Both the position numbers and the translations under genes were made by a program. Shown piece after piece: positions 51,603 through 60,809 of a stretch of 60,809 bases of DNA (its first letter is position 1; each line of letters opens with the position of its first letter). The notes under the pieces were generated by a model. The model ran no database searches. It was not told the DNA's origin and saw nothing but the letters and a program-made list of their open reading frames with translations. The stretch lies in assembly GCA_026418415.1 (NCBI GenBank), contig JAOABK010000010.1, forward strand, positions 1 to 60,809, written 5' to 3'. This DNA is from Pseudomonadota bacterium (lineage in GTDB: Bacteria; CALINM01).

Positions 51603-52498
51603 AGGTAGGTGTAATTTTTGGTGGGTTGTCTAAGGAGAGGGAAATATCCATAAAAACAGGTAAAGCTATAGCCAATGCTTTAAAAGAGTTGGGGTATAAA
51701 GTTGTAGAGTTAGAAGTTAGAGAAAATATAGTCAGGGATATCTTGGATTCAAACATTGATGTTGCATTTATAGCCCTTCACGGAAGATTAGGAGAGGATG
51801 GAACTGTTCAGGGGCTTTTAGAACTATTAAGAATCCCCTATACTGGTTCTTCATGTACAGCCTCTGCAATCGGTATGGATAAGATAATTACAAAGAAAAT
51901 ATGGATAACAGAAGGAATTAGGACCCCAGCCTTTCAAGTAATAGAAAATCCAGAGGACAAGAGGACTATTGACTTTCCACTTGTTGTAAAACCACCCTGT
52001 GAAGGATCCACAATTGGCGTAAGTATAGTTAAATCTGAGTTAGAATATTTAAATGCTATAAAAGAGGCTTTTAGTTTAGGTAGTAAGGTTCTATTAGAAA
52101 AATATATAGATGGCACCGAATACACAGTCTCAGTTCTTGATGGTGAGGCTTACACGCCTATTGAAATTAGACCTGTAAGTGGTTTTTATGATTACACTTC
52201 AAAATACACAAAGGGGGCAACAGAATATATCATCCCACCTAACTGTTCAAAAGATTTAATAAAAATAATGATGGAATCTGCTGTTAAGGCTTATAATGCT
52301 ATTGGTTGTAGTGGGGCTGCAAGAGTTGATTTCATTGTGGACAATAAAGAGGGTATACCCTATGCTTTAGAGATAAACACAATTCCAGGCATGACAGAGA
52401 CAAGCTTACTTCCTAAGGCAATGGCTTATCATGGCATAGATTTTAAAAGCCTTGTAGATAGAATGTTAAAGTCAGCTAAATTACATATAAAGGTTTAG
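51599..52498 (+). CDS. ddl: D-alanine-D-alanine ligase
   Basis: Ddl is an ATP-grasp enzyme that makes D-Ala-D-Ala for MurF. It begins GVIFGGLSKEREISIKTG, with IALHGRLGEDGTVQGLLELLRIPYTGS, VVKPPCEGSTIGVS, RVDFIVDNKEG and LEINTIPGMTETSLLPKAMAYHGI. The Y/P motif at GIPYTGS and the 299-residue length fit the DdlB class. The gene lies 8 bases before ftsQ. Confidence 0.96.
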   Translation: MKVGVIFGGLSKEREISIKTGKAIANALKELGYKVVELEVRENIVRDILDSNIDVAFIALHGRLGEDGTVQGLLELLRIPYTGSSCTASAIGMDKIITKKIWITEGIRTPAFQVIENPEDKRTIDFPLVVKPPCEGSTIGVSIVKSELEYLNAIKEAFSLGSKVLLEKYIDGTEYTVSVLDGEAYTPIEIRPVSGFYDYTSKYTKGATEYIIPPNCSKDLIKIMMESAVKAYNAIGCSGAARVDFIVDNKEGIPYALEINTIPGMTETSLLPKAMAYHGIDFKSLVDRMLKSAKLHIKV

Positions 52499-52506
52499 AT
52501 AGAAAT

Positions 52507-53355
52507 ATGGCAAGACGTGTCTCTATAAACGAGAGAATTATTCAAACGAAAAAGAAAAAGAAGGGAAGAAAACTTTTCCTTTTAACACTTATTTTAGTTT
52601 TTCTTATTAGTGCTGGTACAATGACCGCAATCCAATTGGTAAAATTTTTAGGTCCAGTTTTTACTAAAGGGGTTATAGAATTTAGCGATAGATTTTTTAA
52701 AATTAGAGAGATAGCAATTGTTGGGGCAGGGGAGTATGGAGAAAGAGAAATAAGAGAATTCATAACGCCTATGGTTAAGGTAAATCCAAATTTATTAACT
52801 TTTCCACTTTCACAAATTAGGGTTTTTCTTGCAACAAGACCTTATCTTAGCATTGCTGAATTAAGGAAAGAATTACCAGGGCGACTTGTAATAGCTGTTA
52901 AGGAAAAGAAAACCGTTGCAATTCTTATAAAAGATGGTTTTTTTCATATTGATGAAAATGGCAATATAATAAGACCGATGTATAATGGAGAAAATATAGA
53001 TGTCCCAGTTATAACGGTGGAAGAAAGCTTGGGTGCTGAAGATCTTACAGATTATTTAAAAACAATAGCTTTAATAATAAATTTGGATAATAAATCTGCA
53101 CCAAATTTAGCATTTTCGGAGCTTAGAATAACAAAGAATGGTATAATTGCAAGAAGTTTAGAGTTAAAAAATGATAATAACACTATCCCGCCAATTTATT
53201 TCCCTATGGACTATGCAGAAAAAAAACTATTACAAATTAAGAAACTTTGGCCCGAGCTGGTGAAGAAAAAAAATCAAATTGATTATATTGATAATAGGTT
53301 TAAAAAGGGAATTGTGGTAAAATTAAAGACCACAGAGGAGCATTACGATGGCTAA
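52507..53355 (+). CDS. ftsQ: Cell-division protein FtsQ
   Basis: FtsQ is a bitopic protein linking FtsB/L to the divisome. A very basic N-terminal tail (KKKKKGRK) leads to a TM helix (about 22-45), then a POTRA domain (FKIREIAIVGAGEYGEREIREF) and the FtsQ beta domain to residue 282. Sequence identity in this family is low, so position between ddl and ftsA supports the call. It overlaps ftsA by 8 bases. Confidence 0.92.
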   Translation: MARRVSINERIIQTKKKKKGRKLFLLTLILVFLISAGTMTAIQLVKFLGPVFTKGVIEFSDRFFKIREIAIVGAGEYGEREIREFITPMVKVNPNLLTFPLSQIRVFLATRPYLSIAELRKELPGRLVIAVKEKKTVAILIKDGFFHIDENGNIIRPMYNGENIDVPVITVEESLGAEDLTDYLKTIALIINLDNKSAPNLAFSELRITKNGIIARSLELKNDNNTIPPIYFPMDYAEKKLLQIKKLWPELVKKKNQIDYIDNRFKKGIVVKLKTTEEHYDG

Positions 53356-54595
53356 GGAAAAAACTGAGAGAACAATTGTTGGACTTGACATTGGCACCAC
53401 AAAGGTTTGTGCTACAGTTGGTTTATTCACCGAAAATGGGCTTGAAATTATTGGCGTAGGTATTGTTCCTTCAAAAGGTATAAGAAAAGGAGTCGTTATT
53501 AACATAGATGAAACTGTGGATTCCATAAAAAGGGCAGTTGCTGAAGCTGAAGGTATGGCAGGTTTTAAAATTAAATCAGCCTATGTAGGTATCGCAGGCG
53601 GTCATATTAAAAGTTATAACAGTACTGGTGTTATTGCAATCAAAAATAGAAAGGTTACAGAAGAGGATAAGAGAAGAGTTATTGAGGCGGCACAGGCGCT
53701 TCATATACCCCTTGATAGCGAGGTGCTACATGTACTTCCCCAAGAGTATATAATTGATTCTCAGGATGGTATTAAAGAGCCTCTCGGGATGAGTGGGGTT
53801 AGGTTAGAAGTTAAAGTGCATATAGTTACTGGTTCTGTTTCAGCAGTGCAAAATATAATTCAATGTTGTCAAAAAGCAAATATCGAGGTTGCTAATATAG
53901 TTCTTGAGCAGATAGCAGCAAGTGAAGCTGTTCTAACAGAAGATGAAAAAGATTTAGGCGTAGCTTTAATTGATTTAGGCGGTGGAACCACAGACCTTGC
54001 AGTTTTTCATAGCGGGAGCATAAAGTATACATCAGTATTGGCTTTAGGTGGTAATCATGTGACAAATGATATTGCTATTGGACTCAGGACTCCTACAACA
54101 GAAGCTGAGCGTTTGAAAATTAAATATGGTTGTTCGCTTGTGTCTATGGTTGATAAAGAAGAAATGATTGAAGTTCCAGCAGTGGGAGTAAAAAAGAGTA
54201 AACTTGTACCTGCAACAACCCTTGCAAATATCATAGAACCACGCATGGAAGAAATATTCACATTGGTCAATAGGGAAATAATTAAAGCCGAGATGGAAAA
54301 CTATATAACTTCAGGAATAGTTTTAACTGGCGGTGGGGCATTAATAAGGGGTGCAGCGGAGTTAGCAGAAAATGTTTTTGGTCTACCAGTTAGAATAGGA
54401 GTGCCAAAGGTGAGGGGTGTAGTAGATGTGGTGAGCTCACCCCAACTATCTACTGCAGTAGGACTTGTACTTCATGGAAGTAAGGATTATTATAAAAGGG
54501 CTAATCCGAGAGGTGCATCTGGTGATGGAGATAAGTGGAGTTTCGGTAAGATATGGAACAGGATGAAAGAAGTTTTAGTGGACTTTTTTGAATAA
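53348..54595 (+). CDS. ftsA: Cell-division protein FtsA
   Basis: FtsA is the actin-like protein that tethers FtsZ to the membrane. Motifs: [15 protein letters not shown] (phosphate 1), the 1C subdomain from about residue 80, [14 protein letters not shown] (phosphate 2) and [11 protein letters not shown] (adenosine). A C-terminal helix ([16 protein letters not shown]) gives the amphipathic membrane anchor. The 415-residue length is normal. Confidence 0.97.
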   Translation: MAKEKTERTIVGLDIGTTKVCATVGLFTENGLEIIGVGIVPSKGIRKGVVINIDETVDSIKRAVAEAEGMAGFKIKSAYVGIAGGHIKSYNSTGVIAIKNRKVTEEDKRRVIEAAQALHIPLDSEVLHVLPQEYIIDSQDGIKEPLGMSGVRLEVKVHIVTGSVSAVQNIIQCCQKANIEVANIVLEQIAASEAVLTEDEKDLGVALIDLGGGTTDLAVFHSGSIKYTSVLALGGNHVTNDIAIGLRTPTTEAERLKIKYGCSLVSMVDKEEMIEVPAVGVKKSKLVPATTLANIIEPRMEEIFTLVNREIIKAEMENYITSGIVLTGGGALIRGAAELAENVFGLPVRIGVPKVRGVVDVVSSPQLSTAVGLVLHGSKDYYKRANPRGASGDGDKWSFGKIWNRMKEVLVDFFE

Positions 54596-54609
54596 AAGGG
54601 GGTGGAAAT

Positions 54610-55680
54610 ATGTTTGAAATGCAAAGAGAAGAGGTTTTCCAGGCGAAAATAAAGATTATTGGTGTCGGTGGAGGTGGTGGAAATGCGGTTAATAACATGG
54701 TATCAATGGGAATTGAAGGTGTAGAATTCTGGGCAGCTAATACTGATGCACAGAATTTGGCTAAGAATCTTGCTGATTTCAAGCTAAAGTTAGGATATAG
54801 CAACAAAGGGTTAGGTGCTGGTGGAGATCCAGAAAGAGGACGTGAAGCGGCACTTGAAAGTGCTGAAGAAATTAAAAATGCCTTAAATGGTGCTGATATG
54901 GTATTTATTGCAGCGGGTATGGGTGGAGGTACAGGAACTGGTGCAGCTCCTGTTATAGCAAAAATTGCAAGGGAATTAGGTGCATTGACAGTTGGAGTTG
55001 TTACAAAACCCTTTGATTTTGAAGGTAAACATAGAAAGATGAAAGCTGAAAAGGGAATTGAAGAGTTAAAGAAAAATGTAGATTCTTTAATTACAATTCC
55101 CAATAACCGACTTCTTGCTCTTGTTGATAAAAACACCCCCTTTGTACAGGCTTTTAAAATTGCTGATGATGTACTATATCAGGCAGTTAAAGGCATTTCC
55201 GATTTAATAACAGTCAACGGCTTAATAAATATAGATTTTGCAGATGTTAGAGCAATAATGCAGTCAACAGGTGTTGCATTAATAGGAATCGGTATGGCAT
55301 CTGGTGAAGGAAGAGCAAGAGAGGCGGCAGAGAAAGCAATTTCCAATCCCCTCTTAGAGGAAATGAGTCTTCATGGATCAAGAGGTTTATTATTAAATAT
55401 TTCAGGTGGTTATAATCTCACTCTTAATGAAGTTTATGAAGCAGCGGAAATAATTAGAGAGACAGCCCATGAAGACGCTAATATTAGGTTTGGGGCTATA
55501 ATCGATGAAAGTTTGGAGGATACAATAAGAGTTACTGTGGTGGCTACCGGTTTTAGTGAAGAGGTTAAAATGAGAGATTCTTTAGAGTTAAAAGGTAGAC
55601 CTAAAAGGCACATTAAAGATAATGAACCAAGCGAGGAAGAGTTGGAAATACCAGCTTTTATAAGATATCAAGTTGACTAA
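54610..55680 (+). CDS. ftsZ: Cell-division GTPase FtsZ
   Basis: FtsZ is the tubulin-like protein of the division ring. The nucleotide region [15 protein letters not shown], the tubulin signature [16 protein letters not shown], and TVVATGF are intact. The C-terminal peptide ends [10 protein letters not shown], the tail that binds FtsA and ZipA. The 356-residue length reflects a very short linker. The GGGGGTGGAAAT region before the ATG supplies a ribosome site. It closes the dcw cluster. Confidence 0.97.
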   Translation: MFEMQREEVFQAKIKIIGVGGGGGNAVNNMVSMGIEGVEFWAANTDAQNLAKNLADFKLKLGYSNKGLGAGGDPERGREAALESAEEIKNALNGADMVFIAAGMGGGTGTGAAPVIAKIARELGALTVGVVTKPFDFEGKHRKMKAEKGIEELKKNVDSLITIPNNRLLALVDKNTPFVQAFKIADDVLYQAVKGISDLITVNGLINIDFADVRAIMQSTGVALIGIGMASGEGRAREAAEKAISNPLLEEMSLHGSRGLLLNISGGYNLTLNEVYEAAEIIRETAHEDANIRFGAIIDESLEDTIRVTVVATGFSEEVKMRDSLELKGRPKRHIKDNEPSEEELEIPAFIRYQVD

Positions 55681-55686
55681 ATTTTT

Positions 55687-57285
55687 ATGTCCAATATTTA
55701 TGAAAGAAGGAAGGAGGTAATAAGAAAGGAAAAAGGGATAAAAAGTAGAAGAGGGAGAAAAAACGTAGTCCTATTTTATCCTAATACTTATTCTATTGGT
55801 ATTAGCACTCTTTCACTTCATAGAATATCAGAAATTATTCAGGAATTTGGTGAGATTGGATTTATAAGATATTTTCTCGAGGACGAAGAGGGGGAAAAAA
55901 GAATATTTCCCCTTGATGATCTTCTTGACCTTTCAGATATATCTGCAATTGCTTTTTTCCTATCCTATGAGAATGATTATTTTAATGTTATAAAAGCATT
56001 GAGATTACTTGGTATTTCTCCATTTTCTAAAGAGAGAAGAGATTTACCAATAATTATTGGAGGCGGTGTAGCAGTTACTGATAATCCAGAGCCATTAGCT
56101 GAGATTTTTGATGCTCTATTTATTGGAGAAGCAGAAGATAGTTTCAGAGAATTTCTTAAGTTACTATTAGAAAAAAATAGCAAAGAGTCACTGCTCAGGG
56201 ATTTAGAAAATATTGATGATATTTATCTTCCTGATAAAACAAGTTTTGAATACGATGAAGAAGGTTATATAAGAAACATTACTGGAAGAAGGGTTAAAAG
56301 GGGAGTTTACGAAAATTTCAACCAGGATTTTTCAAAATCAGTTTTTTTAACAGAAATTGGAGAATTTGGAGATACATTTTTAATTGAATTAACAAGAGGA
56401 TGTCCATCTAAATGTAAATTTTGCATATCAAGAAGTTTATATTCTCCTCTTAGATTCGCCAATTTTGATAAAGTAAAGGAAATTATTGAAGAACAAAGGG
56501 ACATTAAAAAATTTGGTCTTTTAGGGGCATCTGTTTCATTTCATCCGTACATAAAACAAATAATGGAGTTTTTATTAGAAAGAGGCAAAGAATTTTCTTT
56601 GTCCTCATTAAGAGCGGATTTGCTTGATTATGATTTTATATCCATTCTTAAAAAAGGGGGTATAAAAACAATTACAATAGCACCTGAATCTGGAAGTGAA
56701 AGATTAAGAAAACTTATAAACAAAGGGATAAATCTTGAGGATATCGAGAAGGCCATTGATAACTCATTGAAAGTTGATATAGAAAATTTAAAATTATACT
56801 TTATGATAGGTCTTCCCTTTGAGACTTGGGAAGATATAGATGATATAGTTAAAGTTTCAAGTCTTATAAGACATTTGGAAAATAAAAATAAAAAGAGGTT
56901 TAAAAAAGTAAGTTTCAGTATAAGCACTTTTGTGCCAAAACCTTTTACTCCCCTGCAATGGGCACCTTTTTCTGATATTAAAGAAACGAATGAAAAAATT
57001 AAGTATTTAAGAAAAAAGTTAACCAGTAAAGGGGTTAATGTGATCTATGATCTTCCAAAATGGGCAAGAATACAGACAATTTTAAGTAGAGGCGATAGGA
57101 AGATTACTCCTATTTTATTTAAAGGAAGTGATGATAGACAGCTTTTTACAGTAAATATTAATCCCTCCTTTTATGCAGAAAGGGAGAGAGGAGTTGATGA
57201 AATATTCCCATGGGAAGTTGTTGATTCTGGAATTGAAAGGCAAAATCTTTTATCTCAGTGGTTGGAATATAAAAAAGAGTCTTAA
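55687..57285 (+). CDS. B12-binding-type radical SAM protein
   Basis: This 532-residue protein has a cobalamin-binding-like Rossmann domain in the first 160 residues (FYPNTYSIGISTLSLH, LPIIIGGGVAVTDNPEPLAEIFDALFIGEAE) and a radical SAM core with C239, C243 and C246 (CPSKCKFC). The His for B12 base-off binding (DxHxxG) is not seen, so cobalamin binding is uncertain. The combination matches the class annotated as TIGR03960-type or B12-binding radical SAM proteins of unknown reaction. It starts 6 bases after ftsZ, and may be co-transcribed with the dcw cluster. Confidence 0.85.
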   Translation: MSNIYERRKEVIRKEKGIKSRRGRKNVVLFYPNTYSIGISTLSLHRISEIIQEFGEIGFIRYFLEDEEGEKRIFPLDDLLDLSDISAIAFFLSYENDYFNVIKALRLLGISPFSKERRDLPIIIGGGVAVTDNPEPLAEIFDALFIGEAEDSFREFLKLLLEKNSKESLLRDLENIDDIYLPDKTSFEYDEEGYIRNITGRRVKRGVYENFNQDFSKSVFLTEIGEFGDTFLIELTRGCPSKCKFCISRSLYSPLRFANFDKVKEIIEEQRDIKKFGLLGASVSFHPYIKQIMEFLLERGKEFSLSSLRADLLDYDFISILKKGGIKTITIAPESGSERLRKLINKGINLEDIEKAIDNSLKVDIENLKLYFMIGLPFETWEDIDDIVKVSSLIRHLENKNKKRFKKVSFSISTFVPKPFTPLQWAPFSDIKETNEKIKYLRKKLTSKGVNVIYDLPKWARIQTILSRGDRKITPILFKGSDDRQLFTVNINPSFYAERERGVDEIFPWEVVDSGIERQNLLSQWLEYKKES

Positions 57286-57288
57286 TTA

Positions 57289-58530
57289 CTACCTCGGCTT
57301 TTTTAGAAGCATTGAAAGAATAATGGCCAATCCTGCTAATATTGCAGACATATAAAAACTTGATGAAAAACTCCCCGTTTTTTGGGCCATTATTCCCGCT
57401 ATTGCTGGTCCTGTTATTTGTCCTAATCCAAAAATAAAAGTTATAAAGCCAAAAGCTTTTGCTGAGCTCTGAGGACCTACATAATCTCCTACTGCTGCTG
57501 CCATTATAGTAGGGATACTCCAGGCAACAAATCCATAAAAGAAAATAGATAGATACAAAAATATGCCAGGGAGTTTGGTTGCAACAAGTAAGTAGGAGAG
57601 ACACTGAAAGGTAAATACAATAATTAATCCGGTCTTTCTACCAAATTTATCAGAAATAATACCAAAAACTGGACCTGAAAAGAGACTTAGTAGTCCCACC
57701 CATGACCAAAATGTTCCTGCAACGCTCTCAGAGAATCCCCTTTCTTTAACGAGTGTTGTAACAATAAATGTTGCGTATATTACATAAGTATAGCCAAAAA
57801 GAAAATAAATAATGCCTAAGTGATAGATAATTTTATTTCTATAAATGCTTTGAGAATCCCCCTTTTTATCAGATATTAGGTTATGGTTTTGTTTCTCACT
57901 TTCGTGTCCCAGTGGCTCCAACCCCATATCTGAGGGTCTATTTCTAAGAACTATTAAACATAGAAATGCAATAATTATCACAATTGCTCCTAAAAAGAAC
58001 CAACTAAAACGCCATCCTTCACTACCTCTAATTTGGTTAACATAAGGTATAAATAAACCTGAAAATATTATGGCGAAGCCACTTCCAATAGTCATTAATC
58101 CAGCGCCTTTACCTCTATTTTTTTTTGTAAACCATGAAGAAACAAGGCTCATCATCGAAACATTTGCTCCACCACTTCCAAGCCCAGTTATCCAGTATAA
58201 AATTAATAAAACCAAAAAAGCGTTTGAAAAACTAAGCAATAACATGCTTATACCTACTATGAGTAATGAAAAGAATATAAAAATTCTTTGCCCGAGCTTT
58301 GAAACTATAAAACCGCTGAAAAATACAGAGATTAAATATCCTATAAAATTGCCAGTGCTTATAAATCCCATTTGAGAATAGTTAAGATTAAGTGTTTTGG
58401 CCATAGAAGGAAGAAGCATGCCAAGAGCAAAACGTCCCAAACCTAAACAGGCAATAATACAAAAGGTTCCAGTTACTGCTATTACCCATGCATAATGTAT
58501 GGGTAATTTTCTGACTTTTAAGTCATTCAT
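57289..58530 (-). CDS. Major facilitator superfamily transporter
   Basis: The 413-residue protein has 12 hydrophobic helices and the OxlT/YbfB-type features: HYAWVIAVTGTFCIIACLGLGRFALGMLLP at the N-terminus, GFIVSKLGQRIFIFFSL (loop 2-3), and the second-half GIISDKFGRKTGLIIV motif. It probably exports or imports small organic anions, substrate unknown. Its promoter has an extended -10 with six bases to the ATG. The gene converges on the radical SAM gene with a 3-base gap and no terminator. Confidence 0.9.
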   Translation of the reverse strand: MNDLKVRKLPIHYAWVIAVTGTFCIIACLGLGRFALGMLLPSMAKTLNLNYSQMGFISTGNFIGYLISVFFSGFIVSKLGQRIFIFFSLLIVGISMLLLSFSNAFLVLLILYWITGLGSGGANVSMMSLVSSWFTKKNRGKGAGLMTIGSGFAIIFSGLFIPYVNQIRGSEGWRFSWFFLGAIVIIIAFLCLIVLRNRPSDMGLEPLGHESEKQNHNLISDKKGDSQSIYRNKIIYHLGIIYFLFGYTYVIYATFIVTTLVKERGFSESVAGTFWSWVGLLSLFSGPVFGIISDKFGRKTGLIIVFTFQCLSYLLVATKLPGIFLYLSIFFYGFVAWSIPTIMAAAVGDYVGPQSSAKAFGFITFIFGLGQITGPAIAGIMAQKTGSFSSSFYMSAILAGLAIILSMLLKKPR

Positions 58531-58536
58531 TTATTA

Positions 58537-58564
58537 AATATAACATTGTTTTAAAAAAAATCAA
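58537..58564 (-). promoter_or_regulatory. Promoter of the MFS gene; predicts a leaderless mRNA
   Basis: Reading leftward: TTGATT, a 16-base spacer, and TG-t-TATATT (-10 at 58537-58542), then six bases to the ATG at 58530. No ribosome site is present. Confidence 0.6.
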
Positions 58565-58593
58565 ATAAAATTGAGGGTGTATGCAAATTTTTG

Positions 58594-58602
58594 TGTTAAA
58601 AT
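58594..58602 (+). promoter_or_regulatory. Extended -10 promoter of mtaB; near-leaderless
   Basis: TG-t-TAAAAT is an extended -10 element; 8 bases separate it from ATG 58611, so the leader would be 0-2 bases. No Shine-Dalgarno is present. Confidence 0.5.
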
Positions 58603-58610
58603 ATTAAAAT

Positions 58611-59855
58611 ATGTTGAAAAAAGTTTTTGTTACCTTTTCTGGCTGTAAGGTTAATCAATTTGAAAGAGGTTTACTATTAGAATACTTTCTCAAGGAAGGG
58701 TTTTATGTTACTGAAAAAATTGACGAAGCAGATTATATAGTATTCAATACCTGCGCAGTTACTGAGAAAGCAGAATCTGGATGCAAGCAATTAATTAGAA
58801 GGTTTAATAAGTTGAATCCCGAAGCAAAAATTATATTAACTGGTTGCTATGCTGAAAAAGAGAGAGATAATCTTTTGAGGTTTAAAGGTGTATACAAAGT
58901 TTATTCAAATGAGGAAAAACTCAATATCCCAGCTTATTTGTTAAATAAGGGGGTTAAAATTTTAAATGCCCTTGATTTTGAGTATAAAAGAACCTTTAAG
59001 GATAGATCGAGAGCATTTTTAAAGATACAGGATGGCTGTGATTCATATTGTAGCTACTGCATTGTTCCCCTTTTAAGAGGAAAGCCTGTGAGCATGCCTC
59101 TCGAGAGGGTTTTAAAAAATTTAGATAATTTATTGGAAGAGAATGAAGTAGTTCTTACTGGCATTCATTTAAGCAAATGGGGGAAGGACTTCAACAAATC
59201 TTTGGATGACCTAATGCTTTCTATAAGCATGAGAAACTATCCATTCAGGATAAGATTGTCTTCTCTTGAGTGTAATGAGCTTTCAGAAAATCTCTTGAAA
59301 ATATTAAGAGATATGAAAAATTTTTGTCATCACTTCCATATACCATTACAGAGTGGTTGTAACAAAATATTAAAACTTATGAAACGTCAATATGATACAA
59401 GCTTTTTTGAAAGAAAAATAGAACAGATAAGAAAGTATTTTTCCAATGCCTGCATAGGAGTTGACATTATTGTGGGCTTTCCAGAGGAAAATCAAAATGA
59501 TTTTATGGAGACCTTTGGTTTTGTTAATAATTTACCAATTGATTATTTGCACATTTTTACATACTCACCCCGTGAAGGGACAGAATCCTATAATTTACCG
59601 AATAGAGTAGAGAGAGAAATTACCAAAGAACGATATAATAAATTAAAGGATATTGATAATGCTAAAAGAAAAGCATTAATAAAAAGATTTGAGAACAAAG
59701 AAGTTTTATGTATACCCGATAAGAAAATTAATGAAAATTATTACAGAGTACTCTCACGAGAATATTTAAAATTGTTTATAAAAGACAAAATACCACAAAA
59801 AGAATTTAGAGCAAAAATTATAAATATCGAGACTATGGAAGCAATGATTGTTTAA
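58611..59855 (+). CDS. mtaB: MtaB-like tRNA methylthiotransferase (MiaB family)
   Basis: This radical SAM enzyme adds a methylthio group to t6A37 in tRNA. The N-terminal UPF0004 domain has C12, C48 and C79 (second 4Fe-4S cluster). The radical SAM cluster is C143, C147, C150 (GCDSYCSYC). The TRAM-like end is reduced. The motif VFNTCAVTEKAE points to the MtaB/YqeV clade rather than MiaB or RimO. The 414-residue length fits. Confidence 0.92.
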   Translation: MLKKVFVTFSGCKVNQFERGLLLEYFLKEGFYVTEKIDEADYIVFNTCAVTEKAESGCKQLIRRFNKLNPEAKIILTGCYAEKERDNLLRFKGVYKVYSNEEKLNIPAYLLNKGVKILNALDFEYKRTFKDRSRAFLKIQDGCDSYCSYCIVPLLRGKPVSMPLERVLKNLDNLLEENEVVLTGIHLSKWGKDFNKSLDDLMLSISMRNYPFRIRLSSLECNELSENLLKILRDMKNFCHHFHIPLQSGCNKILKLMKRQYDTSFFERKIEQIRKYFSNACIGVDIIVGFPEENQNDFMETFGFVNNLPIDYLHIFTYSPREGTESYNLPNRVEREITKERYNKLKDIDNAKRKALIKRFENKEVLCIPDKKINENYYRVLSREYLKLFIKDKIPQKEFRAKIINIETMEAMIV

Positions 59856-59864
59856 TAACGAATA

Positions 59865-60482
59865 CTATTTAACCAACTTTGCATCTTCAATGATAACCTT
59901 AAAATAGTATCCAGCACCAAGATCTTTATTTGTTTCTAAAGTTCCTTCCATAGTAACAATATCACCAACATTCACATTTTCATTAGTAGTAACAACAATA
60001 TCAGTTTTTTCATTGTTTGGATCTGAAAGATGTAGCCAATTTTTGTTCATTATGTTTGGTGTAAATTTAGTGATCTTCCCTTTAAAAGAGATCGTTTTTC
60101 CCTTTAAGTCAGAGGAATGTTCAATAACTTTACTTACATTGAAAATTCCTGGGATCTTATTTGTTGTTGTTGCGTTTTTCCCATTTTTTGATTCTATAAT
60201 TGTAGCCTTGGTCGCAAAAATAATTTCAGGGAAGGTTCTTTTTAGAGAAGTACTTCTAAAATCCTTCATTATTATCCCTTCAGATGTTTCTATGGTGTCA
60301 TCAACTTTAACATCCAATTTAGGTATTGCTATCCATACATCTTTAGAGTTTTCATTAATCTTGACATAGGTATAATTTTCTACTTGAAATGTCTCAAGGA
60401 CTTTACCTTTATGGTTACTTTGAGCAAATAAATTAGTAGTGCTATAAAATAATAATGATAAGATTAATAAAAGTTGTTTCAT
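59865..60482 (-). CDS. Secreted protein with two OB-fold-like domains (NrfJ-like)
   Basis: This 205-residue protein has a signal peptide (about residues 1-20, ending LFAQ). Two similar beta-rich parts follow: residues 22-100 with GKVLETFQVENYTYVKI...DVWIAIP, as in small NrfJ-type proteins, and 110-205 with KGKTISFKGKITKFTPNIMNKNWLHLSD. The pattern of the second is that of an OB-fold nucleic-acid-binding-like domain seen in exported proteins of unknown role. AGGAGCT precedes the ATG. Function unknown. Confidence 0.7.
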   Translation of the reverse strand: MKQLLLILSLLFYSTTNLFAQSNHKGKVLETFQVENYTYVKINENSKDVWIAIPKLDVKVDDTIETSEGIIMKDFRSTSLKRTFPEIIFATKATIIESKNGKNATTTNKIPGIFNVSKVIEHSSDLKGKTISFKGKITKFTPNIMNKNWLHLSDPNNEKTDIVVTTNENVNVGDIVTMEGTLETNKDLGAGYYFKVIIEDAKLVK

Positions 60483-60673
60483 TTTGAGCTCCTAAATTTA
60501 TTTCTTTTTCTATTCTACTCCCTTATCTGTTAAAAAGATATTAAAAAAAAATCAAAAATTTAAAAAAAGGGACTAAAATCGAGAAAAAATTAAATAGTGT
60601 TAATATAAAAAATTTAAATTTTTTCTTTTCTTTCAATAAATTACTATTTTAAAAATATGTTTTGTTTTTTTTC

Positions 60674-60702
60674 TTGCATTTTTTTTTAAAATGTGCTTTA
60701 CT
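60674..60702 (+). promoter_or_regulatory. Candidate promoter of the final gene
   Basis: TTGCAT, a 17-base spacer and TTTACT. It is AT-rich DNA and the match is modest. A small inverted repeat TTTAC-N6-GTAAA (60697-60712) overlaps it and could be an operator. The rest of the 249-base gap (60483-60731) shows nothing else. Confidence 0.35.
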
Positions 60703-60731
60703 TTAACGTAAACTGTAAAGGGAGGTGAAGT

Positions 60732-60809
60732 ATGGCGCAATTAAATTTGCCAAAAAAAGTAGTTTTAGGAGACATTACTGTAAGGGATGGATTTCAGCAT
60801 GAAGAAAAG
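60732..60809 (+). CDS. HMG-CoA lyase-like / pyruvate carboxyltransferase-domain enzyme, N-terminus only
   Basis: Only 26 codons lie in the window, ending at its right edge. The start MAQLNLPKK leads into VVLGDITVRDGFQHEEK, the first strand and catalytic RDG motif of the HMGL-like TIM-barrel family (HMG-CoA lyase, homocitrate/isopropylmalate synthase, carboxyltransferase subunits). RDGFQHE is closer to HMG-CoA lyase than to synthases. GGAGGTGAAG is a strong ribosome site. The exact reaction cannot be set from this fragment. Confidence 0.75.
   Translation, partial: MAQLNLPKKVVLGDITVRDGFQHEEK

Overview
The window is a continuous, gene-dense, strongly AT-rich bacterial chromosome segment. The host is a diderm: it has BamD, a LptM-like lipoprotein, a secretin and a meso-DAP-type MurE (DNPR motif). 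The gene content fits a low-GC deltaproteobacterium-like lineage (Desulfobacterota or a neighbouring phylum such as Deferribacterota). Pointers are the proC-yggT-divIVA-yggU-bamD block, a single-chain methylenetetrahydrofolate reductase with a Cys-rich C-terminal domain, a tetraheme cytochrome c, NtrC-type regulation and sensors with a C-terminal CxxC...CPxC module. The exact taxon cannot be fixed from the sequence alone. No tRNA, rRNA, CRISPR array, IS element or prophage was seen, and no gene-free stretch exceeds 300 bases.

Layout. 1-5.0 kb: phoU, an isolated AT-rich membrane gene, a 5'-deleted QueG-like ferredoxin remnant, then a leftward lapA-phoB-phoR operon. 5.0-13.1 kb: a rightward operon for a type IV pilus / type II secretion-like machine (two pseudopilins, ATPase, platform protein, a PilM-PilN-like fusion, PilO-like, PilP-like, secretin lipoprotein). 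13.1-17.1 kb: SGNH hydrolase, Mut7-C RNase, tetraheme cytochrome, FabH, acyl-CoA dehydrogenase. 17.1-25.5 kb: queA-tgt-yajC-secD-secF-proC-yggT-divIVA-yggU-bamD-TPR. 25.5-32.4 kb: MTHFR, sugar epimerase, argH, LptM-like lipoprotein, macro-domain protein, VKOR-thioredoxin fusion, secreted metallo-hydrolase. 32.4-38.1 kb: two divergent signalling genes sharing a C-terminal Cys module, then a leftward histidine kinase / NtrC-type regulator / small secreted Ala-Lys-Glu protein set. 38.2-55.7 kb: a complete dcw division and cell-wall cluster, mraZ to ftsZ in the usual order. 55.7-60.8 kb: B12-type radical SAM protein, MFS transporter, MtaB-like methylthiotransferase, a secreted OB-fold-like protein and the first 26 codons of an HMG-CoA-lyase-like enzyme.

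Two regulatory signals stand out. First, many promoter-proximal genes lack a Shine-Dalgarno sequence and instead have a -10 hexamer exactly six bases before the start codon (lapA, the VKOR-thioredoxin gene, both Cys-module signalling genes, the NtrB-like kinase and the MFS gene, with looser cases at mtaB and queA). This predicts leaderless mRNAs. Second, the small secreted protein next to the NtrC-type two-component system has a sigma-54 promoter with exact -24/-12 spacing, suggesting a dedicated envelope-response circuit similar in layout to ZraSR-ZraP. The dcw cluster carries four TGGTA boxes at 10-11 base spacing across the predicted mraZ start site, a likely MraZ autoregulatory operator.
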